Source: Chitinophaga fulva (GTDB lineage: Bacteria > Bacteroidota > Bacteroidia > Chitinophagales > Chitinophagaceae). From it: a stretch of DNA of 64,000 bases. The notes beneath the pieces were generated by a model. The model did not search any database and was not told the origin of the DNA. It saw only the letters and a list, made by a program, of their open reading frames with translations. This document shows, in pieces, positions 43,048 through 52,503 of the stretch (position 1 is the first letter of the stretch; the number at the start of each line of letters is the position of its first letter). Where the stretch lies: contig NZ_JABBGC010000002.1 in assembly GCF_012927205.1 (NCBI RefSeq), forward strand, positions 248,001 to 312,000, given 5' to 3'. A program made the translations under genes and the position numbers.

Positions 43048-43431
43048 ATGAAAAAAACAGTTTTAATAGTAGACGACAGCGCGCCAATGAGGTTTTTGCT
43101 AGAAGCGATGCTTGGACAACGATTCAGGGTCTACTCTGCTATTGATGGCCTGACAGCCTGCAAGTGGCTGTCCGCCGGAAATGTGCCGGATATCATTGTA
43201 TCTGATGTACAAATGCCAAACATGGACGGCGTAGAGCTGACCAAAAATCTTTCTGCCAACCTGCTGTATAGCGACATTCCCGTAATCCTGCTGACGGCTA
43301 TGCAACTGGAAGAAGTAACACTGTACCCCAACGTAGTACAACTCGTAAGCAAGCCTTTTGATCCGCTTGTTTTAATGAAAATTATCGACCAACAGCTGAC
43401 TGTCTCACCAACAGTAATCGTAGCTGAATAA
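43048..43431 (+). CDS. Stand-alone response-regulator receiver protein
   Basis: A 127-residue CheY-like protein: acidic pair D9/D10, phospho-acceptor D53 in IIVSDVQMPNMDG, T83 in VILLTAM and K102 in SKPFDP. All key positions are intact, so it should be phosphorylated by a histidine kinase, none of which is in the window. It has no output domain. It leads the plus-strand exopolysaccharide operon, 53 bases before the sugar transferase that carries its own degenerate receiver; the two may interact. It probably adjusts polymer synthesis in response to a signal. Confidence 0.93.
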   Translation: MKKTVLIVDDSAPMRFLLEAMLGQRFRVYSAIDGLTACKWLSAGNVPDIIVSDVQMPNMDGVELTKNLSANLLYSDIPVILLTAMQLEEVTLYPNVVQLVSKPFDPLVLMKIIDQQLTVSPTVIVAE

Positions 43432-43484
43432 TATATGGGAACCGTTTTTACCATACTTAATTGTATACTATAAACCGAAGACAC

Positions 43485-44618
43485 ATGAGTTCGAATCTAC
43501 CCGTTCATTTGACTGTAGAGAAAAAAAGAAAGAGCGGAAAGGTGATAGAGTTGCAGGGTACTGCCCATACATTTATACTGTGTATAGGTGACAGTAACTG
43601 TATCTCTCGTGTGACAGAAAACAAAGACAAGTGGGTTGTTTGTGTGGAGACCGTTCTGCAGGCCAGAAAAGTGCTGAGAGAGCGGCTGCGCATGAAACTG
43701 AAACCGGAGTTTATTATCTGCAACATCAGCGGCAATACCGTCGATCTGTTGAGCCTCCGGGAGTTCCTGCAGGAAACGAAAGAGTATGAGGAAGTGCCCT
43801 TGTTTGTTTATACCGATTTTCTCACAGTAGAAGTACGCTGGGAATTACAGAAAACCGGCGGCATCGATGATTTGCTGACAGCTTCCGTTACCCCTGAAAT
43901 ATTTGCGGAGAAACTGTCAATGGCCCGCAGGCTCCGCGAACTGACGAAAAAAGCAGAAAGCGCTGCAAAGACAAAACGTCAACCCCTGAAATATTATATC
44001 AATCATTTCTTTAAGCGCGCCATGGACATTGCAGTGGCAGGTACACTGCTGCTGTTGTTAAGCCCCGTTCTGTTGTTGGTAGCACTCCTGATAAAAATCG
44101 AGTCAAAAGGCCCGGTGTTTTATATCTCACATCGTGCAGGCAACGGATACAAGATCTTTAATTTCTACAAGTTCCGCACCATGGTGGTGAACGCCGACAA
44201 ACTGGTTTCCGAGATGTCACACCTCAATCAATATGATACCAACGGAAATGATCCGGTATTCTTCAAGGTAAGCAACGACCCGCGCGTAACACGCCTCGGT
44301 GGCTTCCTGCGCAATAGCAGCATGGATGAACTGCCGCAACTGCTCAATGTATTACTGGGACATATGTCGATAGTAGGAAACAGACCGCTGCCTTTATATG
44401 AAGCGGCTACCCTGACGACCGACGACTATGCAGGACGTTTCCTCGCACCTGCCGGCATCACCGGTTTGTGGCAGATCAAAAAACGCGGCCAGAAAGATAT
44501 GAGCGTAAAGGAAAGGATCAACCTCGATATCAGCTATGCAGAAAACCATTCTGTACTGTACGATATGTGGATACTGGCCAATACCCCCAATGCACTGATA
44601 CAAAAAGACAACGTTTAG
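43485..44618 (+). CDS. Initiating sugar transferase fused to a degenerate receiver domain
   Basis: A 377-residue protein. Residues about 30-150 fold like a receiver by pattern (FILCIGDSN, EFIICNISGN, VPLFVYTDF), but the phospho-acceptor position holds Asn (N80) and the conserved Lys is missing. Residues about 174-365 are a bacterial sugar transferase (WcaJ/PglC type): one membrane helix 183-203, YKFRTM 228-233, SSMDELPQLLNVL (D281, E282) and SIVGNRPLP. It would transfer a sugar-phosphate to undecaprenyl phosphate to start the repeat unit. I chose ATG 43485 over the TTG at 43461. Regulation through the pseudo-receiver and the neighbouring true receiver is an inference. Confidence 0.9.
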   Translation: MSSNLPVHLTVEKKRKSGKVIELQGTAHTFILCIGDSNCISRVTENKDKWVVCVETVLQARKVLRERLRMKLKPEFIICNISGNTVDLLSLREFLQETKEYEEVPLFVYTDFLTVEVRWELQKTGGIDDLLTASVTPEIFAEKLSMARRLRELTKKAESAAKTKRQPLKYYINHFFKRAMDIAVAGTLLLLLSPVLLLVALLIKIESKGPVFYISHRAGNGYKIFNFYKFRTMVVNADKLVSEMSHLNQYDTNGNDPVFFKVSNDPRVTRLGGFLRNSSMDELPQLLNVLLGHMSIVGNRPLPLYEAATLTTDDYAGRFLAPAGITGLWQIKKRGQKDMSVKERINLDISYAENHSVLYDMWILANTPNALIQKDNV

Positions 44619-44626
44619 CATCAATT

Positions 44627-45544
44627 ATGGACATCACGCAAAAGAAGGATACACCACTGGTTTCCATTATAGCGCTCAACTATAATCAGACCACCGTTAC
44701 ATGTGAATTCCTGGAGTCAACGAAAAAACTCAATTACCGGAACTTCGAAACAATTGTGGTTGACAACGGTTCAACGGTTGACCCCACAGCACAAATTGAA
44801 GCGGGCAACTACCCGAACCTGAAACTGATCCTGAGCCCCGTCAACCTTGGGTTTACCGGTGGCAACAACCTCGGTATTGAACAGGCGAAAGGAGAGTACC
44901 TGTTTATTGTCAACAATGATACGGAAGTTACCCCCGATCTGCTGGACCATCTGCTGGCGCCTTTTGCCAAAGACCCTGCTATCGGTGTGGTATGCCCCAA
45001 GATCCGTTTCTATCACCATCCGGACACCATTCAGTACGCCGGCTTCCATCAGATGAACCTGCTCACCGGCCGCACCTGGGCGGTAGGCAGCAAAGAAGTG
45101 GACAAAGGCCAGCATGATAACTCCGGCCCTACCTGGTGCGCACATGGCGCCGCTATGATGGTGAAAAGAGAAGTGATAGAAAAAGTAGGCCGCTTCGCAG
45201 ATAAGTTCTTCATCTATTATGAAGAGTCAGACTGGTCGGCCCGTATACTGAAAGCTGGGTTTAAAATATATTATAATGCTGATGGCCTGATCTTTCATAA
45301 AGAATCCATCACCATGGGAAAGGAGAGCGCTATCAAAGTGTATTACCACACGCGCAACCGCATTCTCTATATGCGCCGGAACACCAATAAAATGCAGCTC
45401 ACCGCATTTCTGTTGTTCTTTGGTTTCCTCACATTCCCCAAGTCAGTCGGTACCTACTTGGTCAAAGGGCAGTTCACTCACCTGAAGTCTTTCCTGAGAG
45501 GCGTAGCATGGAACCTGACTACATCCAGTTATTCACCCGTTTAA
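44627..45544 (+). CDS. Glycosyltransferase family 2 (rhamnosyltransferase-like)
   Basis: A 305-residue GT-A enzyme with VSIIALNYNQTTVTCEFLES, VVDNGSTVD, NLGFTGGNNLGIEQAKGEYLFIVNNDTEV (DxD-like) and the late motif FFIYYEESDWSARILKAGFKI. This is the WcaA/rhamnosyltransferase-like subgroup. The C-terminal end has a hydrophobic segment. The ATG at 44627 lies 8 bases after the sugar transferase stop; longer frames overlap that gene. It extends the lipid-linked repeat unit; the donor sugar is unknown. Confidence 0.9.
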   Translation: MDITQKKDTPLVSIIALNYNQTTVTCEFLESTKKLNYRNFETIVVDNGSTVDPTAQIEAGNYPNLKLILSPVNLGFTGGNNLGIEQAKGEYLFIVNNDTEVTPDLLDHLLAPFAKDPAIGVVCPKIRFYHHPDTIQYAGFHQMNLLTGRTWAVGSKEVDKGQHDNSGPTWCAHGAAMMVKREVIEKVGRFADKFFIYYEESDWSARILKAGFKIYYNADGLIFHKESITMGKESAIKVYYHTRNRILYMRRNTNKMQLTAFLLFFGFLTFPKSVGTYLVKGQFTHLKSFLRGVAWNLTTSSYSPV

Positions 45545-45556
45545 AAATTATGTAAT

Positions 45557-46585
45557 ATGTCAAAGATAAGATCTCTTGTTACCGGCGGCGCCGGATTTAT
45601 TGGCTCACACGTTGTGAAGCATTGTCTGGCCATGGGTCATGAAGTAGTGGTACTGGACGACCTGAGCGGCGGATTTGAAGACCACATTCCGGAAGGAGCT
45701 GTTTTTGTACAGGGTTCTGTGTACGATGAAACACTGGTGGCCAACCTCTTTGAAGAATACCGTTTTACCTACGTATATCATCTGGCAGCTTATGCAGCGG
45801 AAGGACTTTCCCATTTTATCCGCCGCTTCAATTATAATAATAACCTGGTAGGCAGCATCAACCTGATCAACGAGTCCATTAAACATAAAGTGAAATGTTT
45901 TGTGTTCACCTCTTCCATTGCGGTGTATGGTGCCGGTCAGCTGCCTATGCGTGAAGACATGGTGCCGATGCCGGAAGATCCGTATGGCGTTTCCAAATAT
46001 GCCGTGGAGATGGACCTGAAAGCGGCACATGAAATGTTCGGGTTGAATTACGTAGTGTTCCGCCCGCACAACGTGTACGGCGAAAACCAGAACATCGGTG
46101 ACAAATACCGTAACGTGATCGGCATCTTTATGAACCAGATCATGCAGGGCCAGCAGCTGACTATCTTCGGTGATGGTGAACAGACCCGTGCATTCAGCTA
46201 TATCGATGATGTGGCGATTCCTATCGCTAACAGCATCAACCTGCCGGCTGCTTATAATCAGGTGTTCAACATCGGTGCCGACAAACCTTACACAGTAAAT
46301 GAACTGGCCAATGTAGTAGGCGAATGTTTTGGTGTAACACCAGATATCAAATACCTGCAGGCGAGAAATGAAGTGATGCACGCTTACTCTGATCATACAA
46401 AAGCACACAGCGTATTCGGAGAAGGCTCCGGTATCGGTCTGCTGGAAGGTATCCGTCGTATGGCTGCCTGGGCACAGGTAGTAGGCGCCAGGAAAAGCAA
46501 AGAATTCGAGAACATCGAAATTTATGAAAAGCTTCCACAGGGTTGGGAAAAGAAACCCGAAGGCGCTACTTCAACCACTGCGTAA
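45557..46585 (+). CDS. NAD-dependent epimerase/dehydratase (extended SDR)
   Basis: A 342-residue nucleotide-sugar enzyme. NAD-binding GGAGFIGSH is at residues 9-17, the Ser/Tyr/Lys catalytic group is in FTSSIAVYG and YGVSKYAVE, and RPHNVYGENQN follows the GalE/WbpP-like pattern. It probably makes a UDP-sugar epimer or modified sugar used by the transferases of this operon. Whether it is a C4 epimerase or another SDR type cannot be decided from sequence alone. Its stop overlaps the next start (TAATG). Confidence 0.88.
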   Translation: MSKIRSLVTGGAGFIGSHVVKHCLAMGHEVVVLDDLSGGFEDHIPEGAVFVQGSVYDETLVANLFEEYRFTYVYHLAAYAAEGLSHFIRRFNYNNNLVGSINLINESIKHKVKCFVFTSSIAVYGAGQLPMREDMVPMPEDPYGVSKYAVEMDLKAAHEMFGLNYVVFRPHNVYGENQNIGDKYRNVIGIFMNQIMQGQQLTIFGDGEQTRAFSYIDDVAIPIANSINLPAAYNQVFNIGADKPYTVNELANVVGECFGVTPDIKYLQARNEVMHAYSDHTKAHSVFGEGSGIGLLEGIRRMAAWAQVVGARKSKEFENIEIYEKLPQGWEKKPEGATSTTA

Positions 46586-47718
46586 TGCCTGGCAGCAAAA
46601 AAATAAAAGTTTTACAGGCAATCCGGCAAGGGCAGATAGGTGGTGGCGAATCACATGTACTTAGCCTCGTGGGCGCGCTGGACAGGGACCGTTACGAATC
46701 GTTGGTCCTGTCATTTACAGATGGCCCCATGATTACCAGTCTCCGTGAAATGGGCATCCGCAGTATCGTACTACCATCCCTCAGGGCATTCGACGTGTCC
46801 TGCTGGAAAAAGGTAAAAGCTTTGATGGAAGAAGAGCAGATAGATATTGTGCATGCACATGGTTCCCGCGCGGCAAGCAATCTTTTTTTGCCGGCCCGGC
46901 TGGCCCGCCGTCCCCTGATGTATACTATTCATGGCTGGTCTTTTCATGAAGACCAGCCATTCCTGCAAAAGCAGTTGCGCATCTGGTCCGAGAAAATGCT
47001 GACCAGCGGCGCAAAGGCCAATATCTCCGTGTCGGCCTCCAACAGGGAAACCGGCGTCAGGTACTTCCGGCGCTTCCGGTCAACTGTCATTAATAATGGT
47101 ATTGACCTGGACCGCTTCAACCCCGACAAAGCACAACCGGATGTGCGCCGCGAACTCGGTATTCCGGAGCATCATATTGTGGTAGGCTATATCGCCCGTA
47201 TCACCCACCAGAAAGACCCGTTGACCATGATACAGGCTTTCGCGCAGGTGGCGGAAAAAGTGAAAGACATTACGTTGCTGGTTGTGGGAGATGGCGATAT
47301 GAAAGAAGAAATGATGGACCTCGCCCAATCGCTTCACCTGACCGGGCGCGTGCTGTTTCAGCCTTTCCGGCAGGATGTGCCGGCCGTGCTCAAAGCGGTG
47401 GACATCTACTGTCTTCCCTCTCTTTGGGAAGGGATGCCCATCGGGTTGCTGGAGGCCATGGCCATGCGTAAAGCGGTGGTGGTCACTGCGGCGGATGGCT
47501 CCTGTGAGATTGTCAAAGACCAGCAGAACGGCCTGATCATACCGGTGAAAGAACCGGTAAAACTAGCGGAAGCGCTGCTGAAGCTCCATGCAGATGTCGC
47601 CCTCCGGCAACAACTGCAACAGGATGCAGCCGCCACGGTAGCCGGCAGCTATTCTGTACAACAGATGGCACAGCAGGTGGCCGCTTTATACGAACGAATT
47701 TTGAAAACCGGAAATTAA
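46585..47718 (+). CDS. Glycosyltransferase family 4
   Basis: A 377-residue GT-B enzyme: N-terminal VLQAIRQGQIGGGESHVLSL and VHAHGSRAASNL, C-terminal VGYIARITHQKDPLTMIQAF, LLVVGDGDMKEEM and the EX7E donor motif in PSLWEGMPIGLLEAMAMRKAVV. Start ATG 46585 shares one base with the preceding stop (TAATG), showing translational coupling; the upstream TTG frame is an overlap artefact. It adds a sugar to the growing repeat unit. Confidence 0.92.
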   Translation: MPGSKKIKVLQAIRQGQIGGGESHVLSLVGALDRDRYESLVLSFTDGPMITSLREMGIRSIVLPSLRAFDVSCWKKVKALMEEEQIDIVHAHGSRAASNLFLPARLARRPLMYTIHGWSFHEDQPFLQKQLRIWSEKMLTSGAKANISVSASNRETGVRYFRRFRSTVINNGIDLDRFNPDKAQPDVRRELGIPEHHIVVGYIARITHQKDPLTMIQAFAQVAEKVKDITLLVVGDGDMKEEMMDLAQSLHLTGRVLFQPFRQDVPAVLKAVDIYCLPSLWEGMPIGLLEAMAMRKAVVVTAADGSCEIVKDQQNGLIIPVKEPVKLAEALLKLHADVALRQQLQQDAAATVAGSYSVQQMAQQVAALYERILKTGN

Positions 47719-47727
47719 CAGAAGATC

Positions 47728-48501
47728 ATGACAGTCAACAAGCCTGTAACATATGAATATGACCGGATTGCTGACCGGAAGCGGCTGGACTTTATCAGTG
47801 CGGCAGTAGCAGAACGGAAAGGCGACCAGGTAACGGTGCTCGACGTGGGTTGTGGCAACGGTGTTATCAGCCGTCACCTCGGCATGTTAGGGTTTAATGT
47901 GCTCGGCATAGATGTCAGCGAACAGGCGATCGCCCGGGCGCGTGAACTGAATACATTCCCCAATGTCAATTTCAAAGTGCTTAGTGCAGAACAGCTCGTG
48001 GCGGCAGGGGATACTTTCGATGTGATCGTTTGCAGCGAAGTGCTCGAACACCTCCAACAACCTGGTGCGCTCCTGGCCACGCTCTATCAGTCACTGCGGA
48101 AAGAAGGTATCCTCATCGTAACGGTCCCTAACGGTACCGGTCCGCGTGAATTGCTGGTAACAAGACCAGTCCTTAAAATGAGGGAACAAAACAACTGGCT
48201 CTGGAAAATGGTACTGAAAACGAAAAAGACGATGGGCTATAGCGGCACTACCGTTCAGTCGGCAGCCGATAACCTGGACCACATCCAGTTTTTCAAAAAG
48301 TCAGATCTTGAAACCCTTTCCACAGAAAATAATTTCAGGATCGTCCGCTTTGGTAAAGCCAATTTTATCGAAGATGTTTTCCCCTTCTCTTTTTTCGCCA
48401 AAAGGATAAAGGCGCTTCAGTGGCTCGATTGTAAAGTGGCCGATGTGCTGCCTTACCGCTTTACAGGCGGATTCTTTTCAGTGTGGGAAAAAGCCAGATA
48501 A
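47728..48501 (+). CDS. Class I SAM-dependent methyltransferase
   Basis: A 257-residue enzyme with SAM-binding motif I VLDVGCGNGVISRHLG (about 37-52), acidic motif II in LGIDVSEQ and the FDVIVCSEVLEHL motif. Similar proteins in sugar loci O-methylate a sugar or use UbiG-like chemistry. It lies 9 bases after the GT4 and 6 before the next GT2, so it is part of the operon. A methyl group on the polymer is a plausible result. Confidence 0.87.
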   Translation: MTVNKPVTYEYDRIADRKRLDFISAAVAERKGDQVTVLDVGCGNGVISRHLGMLGFNVLGIDVSEQAIARARELNTFPNVNFKVLSAEQLVAAGDTFDVIVCSEVLEHLQQPGALLATLYQSLRKEGILIVTVPNGTGPRELLVTRPVLKMREQNNWLWKMVLKTKKTMGYSGTTVQSAADNLDHIQFFKKSDLETLSTENNFRIVRFGKANFIEDVFPFSFFAKRIKALQWLDCKVADVLPYRFTGGFFSVWEKAR

Positions 48502-48507
48502 TATTAT

Positions 48508-49704
48508 ATGATGTTGAACATACTTTTTTATCTCTGGATCGCTTTTCAGGTGATCGTTGCCACTTACCTGTTGCAGCCGCTTTTGCTGCTGCTGGTGCAT
48601 GGCTGCATAAAACTGTTTAAATCAGAGAAGAAAATATCTGCTGCCGATAGTCATGATTATTCCTTTGCGGTGGTGATCACGGCACATAAGAACCTGCAAC
48701 TGGTGCCGCCATTGGTGGACTCCCTGCTGAAGCAGACGCATGGTAACTATACGGTATATGTGGTGGCAGACAATTGCGGGGACAGCGACCTGGGCATGGA
48801 ACACGCTAAAGTGAAGTTGTTAAAACCGGAGACACCGCTGAACGCAAAAATCCGTTCCATCGATTACGCGATCCAGCATTTCGAAACGCCCCATGAGGTG
48901 ATGGTCATCCTGGACGCAGACAACCTGGTGCATCCGCTTTACCTGGAAACGCTGAACCGTTATTTCAATAAAGGCTACGAAGCGGTGCAGACTAATATGC
49001 TGGCAAAGAACAACGATACGGTGTATGCACAGCTGGATGCAGCGGGTAACTACTTCAGTAATTTTATTGACCGGCGCATGCGGATGGAGCTGGGGCTCTC
49101 TGCCAATATCTGGGGACTGGGCATTGCACTCAGGACCAGTCTTTACCGGCAGGTGGTATATAATAACTTCTTCGGTGGGTTTGATAAAAAGATCCAGGCG
49201 GATATTGTGAAGCTGATTCCTCAGTTGGCCTATGCGGAAGATGCGATTGTGTACGATGAAAAAATTGACGACGGCAATGCGCTGGAAACGCAGCGTACCC
49301 GGTGGATCAACGCTTACTTTAAATATTTTAAATATGGGTGGGATGTGCTGGGCACTGGTTTACGCCGTGGCAGTTTTAACCTCGTCTTCTTCGGGTATAA
49401 TCTGTTAAGGCCACCCTTGTTTTTGCAGGTGCTCATGGCTTTGGTGTTTTGTCTGACCAACTACTGGATTGCTCCGGCACTGTCCTGGGCATGGTTAGGA
49501 GTACTGGCAGCATTCCCGCTTTCTTTTATGGCCATTGTGGCGTTAATGAGTGAAGATTCCCGGACGGTGAAGGCGCTGTTTTATCTGCCGTTCTTTTTTT
49601 TCCGGCAGCTGAAAGCCTTCCTGCATATGGGAAAAGCCAATAAGGCGTTTCTGCAAACGCAGAATAATAAAATTGTATATATCGAAGAAGTGATGAACAA
49701 ATAG
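48508..49704 (+). CDS. Membrane glycosyltransferase family 2 (processive type)
   Basis: A 398-residue inner-membrane GT2: N-terminal membrane helix (about 5-30), VVITAHKNLQLVPPLVDSLL, DxD in VILDADNLVHP, YAEDAIVYDE and the QxxRW motif as QRTRW, then C-terminal membrane helices. QxxRW is typical of processive or GlcNAc/hyaluronan/cellulose-synthase-like transferases. It is the last gene of the plus operon and is followed by a terminator. Confidence 0.88.
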   Translation: MMLNILFYLWIAFQVIVATYLLQPLLLLLVHGCIKLFKSEKKISAADSHDYSFAVVITAHKNLQLVPPLVDSLLKQTHGNYTVYVVADNCGDSDLGMEHAKVKLLKPETPLNAKIRSIDYAIQHFETPHEVMVILDADNLVHPLYLETLNRYFNKGYEAVQTNMLAKNNDTVYAQLDAAGNYFSNFIDRRMRMELGLSANIWGLGIALRTSLYRQVVYNNFFGGFDKKIQADIVKLIPQLAYAEDAIVYDEKIDDGNALETQRTRWINAYFKYFKYGWDVLGTGLRRGSFNLVFFGYNLLRPPLFLQVLMALVFCLTNYWIAPALSWAWLGVLAAFPLSFMAIVALMSEDSRTVKALFYLPFFFFRQLKAFLHMGKANKAFLQTQNNKIVYIEEVMNK

Positions 49705-49731
49705 TGAAATAAACAAATATACAGGTGTTAT

Positions 49732-49768
49732 GCCCTGCTTCTCTGTAAAGGGAACGCGGGGCTTTTTA
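49732..49768 (+). terminator. Terminator of the plus-strand exopolysaccharide operon
   Basis: A 7-bp GC-rich stem with one G-U pair (49732-49738 with 49756-49762) followed by TTTTTATTT. Confidence 0.6.
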
Positions 49769-49805
49769 TTTGAATTGGGTTATATTACAGGTAAAAGGAT
49801 CTATC

Positions 49806-51320
49806 ATGTCAGAAACAGTTGAAATCAGGAGTATCACTGCCGCTGATTACCTGGACCTCCGCGAATCCATGGTGTCTGCTTACCCCGATATGGCAGGAAG
49901 TTACTGGGGAGAGTCTACCATTCAGCGGTTGATCAAATTGTTCCCCGAAGGACAGATAGCCGTTACCGTTAATGGCCGGGTGGTGGGTTGTGCTTTGTCG
50001 ATCATCGTGGATTATGACAAGTTCGGTGACACGCACACCTATGAACAGATTACCGGTTATTTTACCTTTAATACCCATAACCCGAAAGGGGATATCCTTT
50101 ATGGCATAGAGGTATTTGTTCATCCCGATTTCCGGGGAAGGCGGCTGGCGCGCCGGTTGTATGATGCGCGCAAAACGCTTTGTGAGCAGTTGAACCTCGA
50201 AGGGATTGTGGCCGGTGGCCGTATTCCTAACTATGAAAAGTATGCCGACAAGATGACGCCGAGGGAGTACATCGAGAAGGTACAGGACAAGGAGATTTAC
50301 GATCCTACTTTGACCTTCCAGTTTTCCAATGACTTTACCGTTAAGAAGATATTGAAAAACTACCTGCCCAATGATGAGGCATCCAAAGGATTTGCCACCC
50401 TGCTGCAGTGGTTCAATATTTACTACGAGAAAGACAGCGACACGATCCGTTATAATAAGTCCACCGTCCGGATTGGATTGGTGCAGTGGCAGATGCGGGA
50501 TTATGGCGGGATGGAATCGTTCATGCAACAGGTGGAGTTTTTCATTGATGCGGTGAGTGATTACGGGTCTGACTTCGTGGTGTTCCCGGAGCTGTTCAAT
50601 GCACCCTTGATGGCGGAGTTTAACCAGCTGGACCCCGCAGGGGCCATCCGGGGAATGGCCAAGTATACCGAAACGCTTCGCGACCGGTTCCTTGAGCATG
50701 CCGTATCCTATAATGTGAATATCATTTCCGGCAGTATGCCCATCGTCGTTGATGAAGTACTGCATAATATATCTTACCTGTGCCGCCGGGATGGTACGTG
50801 GGAACAGTATATTAAGATCCATCCTACGCCGGGGGAAGTTTCCGCCTGGGGGATGAAGGGTGGTTCCGAGATCAAAGTGTTTGATACCGACTGCGGAAAG
50901 ATAGGCATCCAGATCTGTTATGATGTGGAATTTCCTGAACCTTCCCGGATTCTGGCGGAGCAGGGGATGCAGATTTTGTTTGTGCCGTTTATGACTGATA
51001 CCCAACATGCGTATAACCGTGTCCGTTTCTGCGCACAGGCCAGGGCCATCGAAAACGAATGTTATGTGGCCATTGCGGGGTGTGTGGGTAATCTGCCAAA
51101 AGTTAATAATATGGACCTGCAGTATGCACAATCTTGTGTATTTACACCGTCTGATTTTAACTTCCCGGTAACGGGGATAAAGGCGGAGTCAACTCCCAAT
51201 ACGGAGATGGTGGTAGTGGTGGATATTGATCTCGTGCTGTTAAAGGAACTGCATGCATTTGGCAGTGTACAAACGATGAAGGATATACGAAATGATCTCT
51301 ATCAGGTCATTAAGAAGTAG
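49806..51320 (+). CDS. GNAT acetyltransferase-nitrilase fusion
   Basis: A 504-residue cytosolic protein. Residues about 5-160 are a GNAT domain with the acetyl-CoA loop HPDFRGRRLARRLYDARK (106-123). Residues about 220-500 are a carbon-nitrogen hydrolase with the full triad: E262 (VFPELFNAP), K337 (YIKIHPTPGE) and C371 (IQICYDVEFPE). This two-domain form occurs in many bacteria; the substrate, probably a small amide or amine, is unknown. Linking the two activities suggests acetylation and amide hydrolysis of related metabolites. The ATG at 49806 was preferred to a TTG at 49770, which would overlap the terminator region. It stands outside the polysaccharide operon. Confidence 0.9.
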   Translation: MSETVEIRSITAADYLDLRESMVSAYPDMAGSYWGESTIQRLIKLFPEGQIAVTVNGRVVGCALSIIVDYDKFGDTHTYEQITGYFTFNTHNPKGDILYGIEVFVHPDFRGRRLARRLYDARKTLCEQLNLEGIVAGGRIPNYEKYADKMTPREYIEKVQDKEIYDPTLTFQFSNDFTVKKILKNYLPNDEASKGFATLLQWFNIYYEKDSDTIRYNKSTVRIGLVQWQMRDYGGMESFMQQVEFFIDAVSDYGSDFVVFPELFNAPLMAEFNQLDPAGAIRGMAKYTETLRDRFLEHAVSYNVNIISGSMPIVVDEVLHNISYLCRRDGTWEQYIKIHPTPGEVSAWGMKGGSEIKVFDTDCGKIGIQICYDVEFPEPSRILAEQGMQILFVPFMTDTQHAYNRVRFCAQARAIENECYVAIAGCVGNLPKVNNMDLQYAQSCVFTPSDFNFPVTGIKAESTPNTEMVVVVDIDLVLLKELHAFGSVQTMKDIRNDLYQVIKK

Positions 51321-51561
51321 GGTAGAGGATCCTGGGCGTAACAGGGTTTTAATTAGATAATTACTTTATGTTGATTTTTATATTTTATTGATAGATAGAT
51401 GATTGTGGATGTTGTCTAATGGAATAGTTGATGTTGTTCCGATAGATTTTTGGATGCTTCCTCAAATTATTGTTTAGTTTAGTGCTTGTTTTGCTTCAAG
51501 CTACATTGTAATTGGTTCTTATAAATTGCTGATAATCAAATTTAAAATTAAAGACTGAGAG

Positions 51562-51858
51562 ATGAACAACAAGATTAATTTGGCCCTTCAGATCCTGCCT
51601 TCTGTGCCTTCTGAGCAGGTATATGCCGTGGTGGATGAAGCCATTGCCGTGATTCGTGATTCTGGTGTGAAGTATAGGGTGTGCCCATTTGAAACAGTGA
51701 TGGAAGGTACCTACGATGAGCTGATGGAAGTAGTGCGTAAGACACAGGAAGTGTGTTTTAAGGCTGGTGCGTCACAGTTATTGGTGTATATAAAAATGCA
51801 GATAAAAAAAGACCAGGACGTGACCATAGAAGAAAAAACCGGTAAGTACGATTCCTGA
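51562..51858 (+). CDS. MTH1187/YkoF-type thiamine-binding family protein (DUF77)
   Basis: A 98-residue small protein with the family pattern INLALQILPSVPSEQVYAVVDEAIAVI...YRVCPFETVMEGTYDELMEVV and a closing QLLVYIKMQIKKD strand, giving a ferredoxin-like fold. Some members bind thiamine or hydroxymethylpyrimidine; others have no known ligand. It is not next to thiamine genes. A PH-domain gene follows after 48 bases. Confidence 0.8.
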   Translation: MNNKINLALQILPSVPSEQVYAVVDEAIAVIRDSGVKYRVCPFETVMEGTYDELMEVVRKTQEVCFKAGASQLLVYIKMQIKKDQDVTIEEKTGKYDS

Positions 51859-51906
51859 TATAATTAAATTTCATTATCTTTCTTGACAAACCAAAGGACA
51901 GGACTT

Positions 51907-52404
51907 ATGAGGTATGCCGCAACATTGGATGGGAACTCCAAAATCATGACTAATCTGACCATCATCATTACGTTGATTATTTTATGCCGGCAGATCACCG
52001 ATGTGAACCATGAAGCGGTGAAGACCAGTATACTTTTAATCGTACTGATACCTGCCATTGTGGTGGCGGCCTGCCTGAGCCCCCGGTATTATAAAATCAC
52101 GGCCGAGGGCCTGGTGATCCAGAGAGCGCTGTTTCCCATCACGATTCTCTTTGATGACATTGTGCGGCTGCGCAGCATCACCGAAGAAGAACTAGGCACC
52201 AGCAGCCGTATGCTGGGCATCGGGGGGATTTTCGGTTACCTGGGCACTTACCGCTCTGCCGAAATCGGCAAGTACCAGCGCTGGTGCACCAACCGCGAAA
52301 ATCTTGTCCTGATCGAATCACACTCCCGGAAATGGGTCATCAGCCCATCCGCTGCAGAAGACTTTGTAAAGACGATGAATGGTATTATCAATGTCGCCAA
52401 ATAA
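51907..52404 (+). CDS. Bacterial PH-domain membrane protein
   Basis: A 165-residue protein. Two hydrophobic helices lie in the first 60 residues (about 16-32 and 36-55), then a bacterial PH-like domain (YYKITAEGLVIQRALFPITILFDDIVRLRSITEEEL ... WVISPSAAEDFVKTM). Similar to the bPH_6-type family found at inner membranes. I chose ATG 51907; a TTG at 51883 gives 8 more residues. No function can be assigned. Confidence 0.7.
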   Translation: MRYAATLDGNSKIMTNLTIIITLIILCRQITDVNHEAVKTSILLIVLIPAIVVAACLSPRYYKITAEGLVIQRALFPITILFDDIVRLRSITEEELGTSSRMLGIGGIFGYLGTYRSAEIGKYQRWCTNRENLVLIESHSRKWVISPSAAEDFVKTMNGIINVAK

Positions 52405-52503
52405 ATTGCCGCTGGCCTGAAGGTATCCGCCTTCAGGTCTGCTGGTTTCCCCATCTGAAAGCCACATTTTTCCCCTGAAACGGCATAATCTTTATTTTTA
52501 AGG

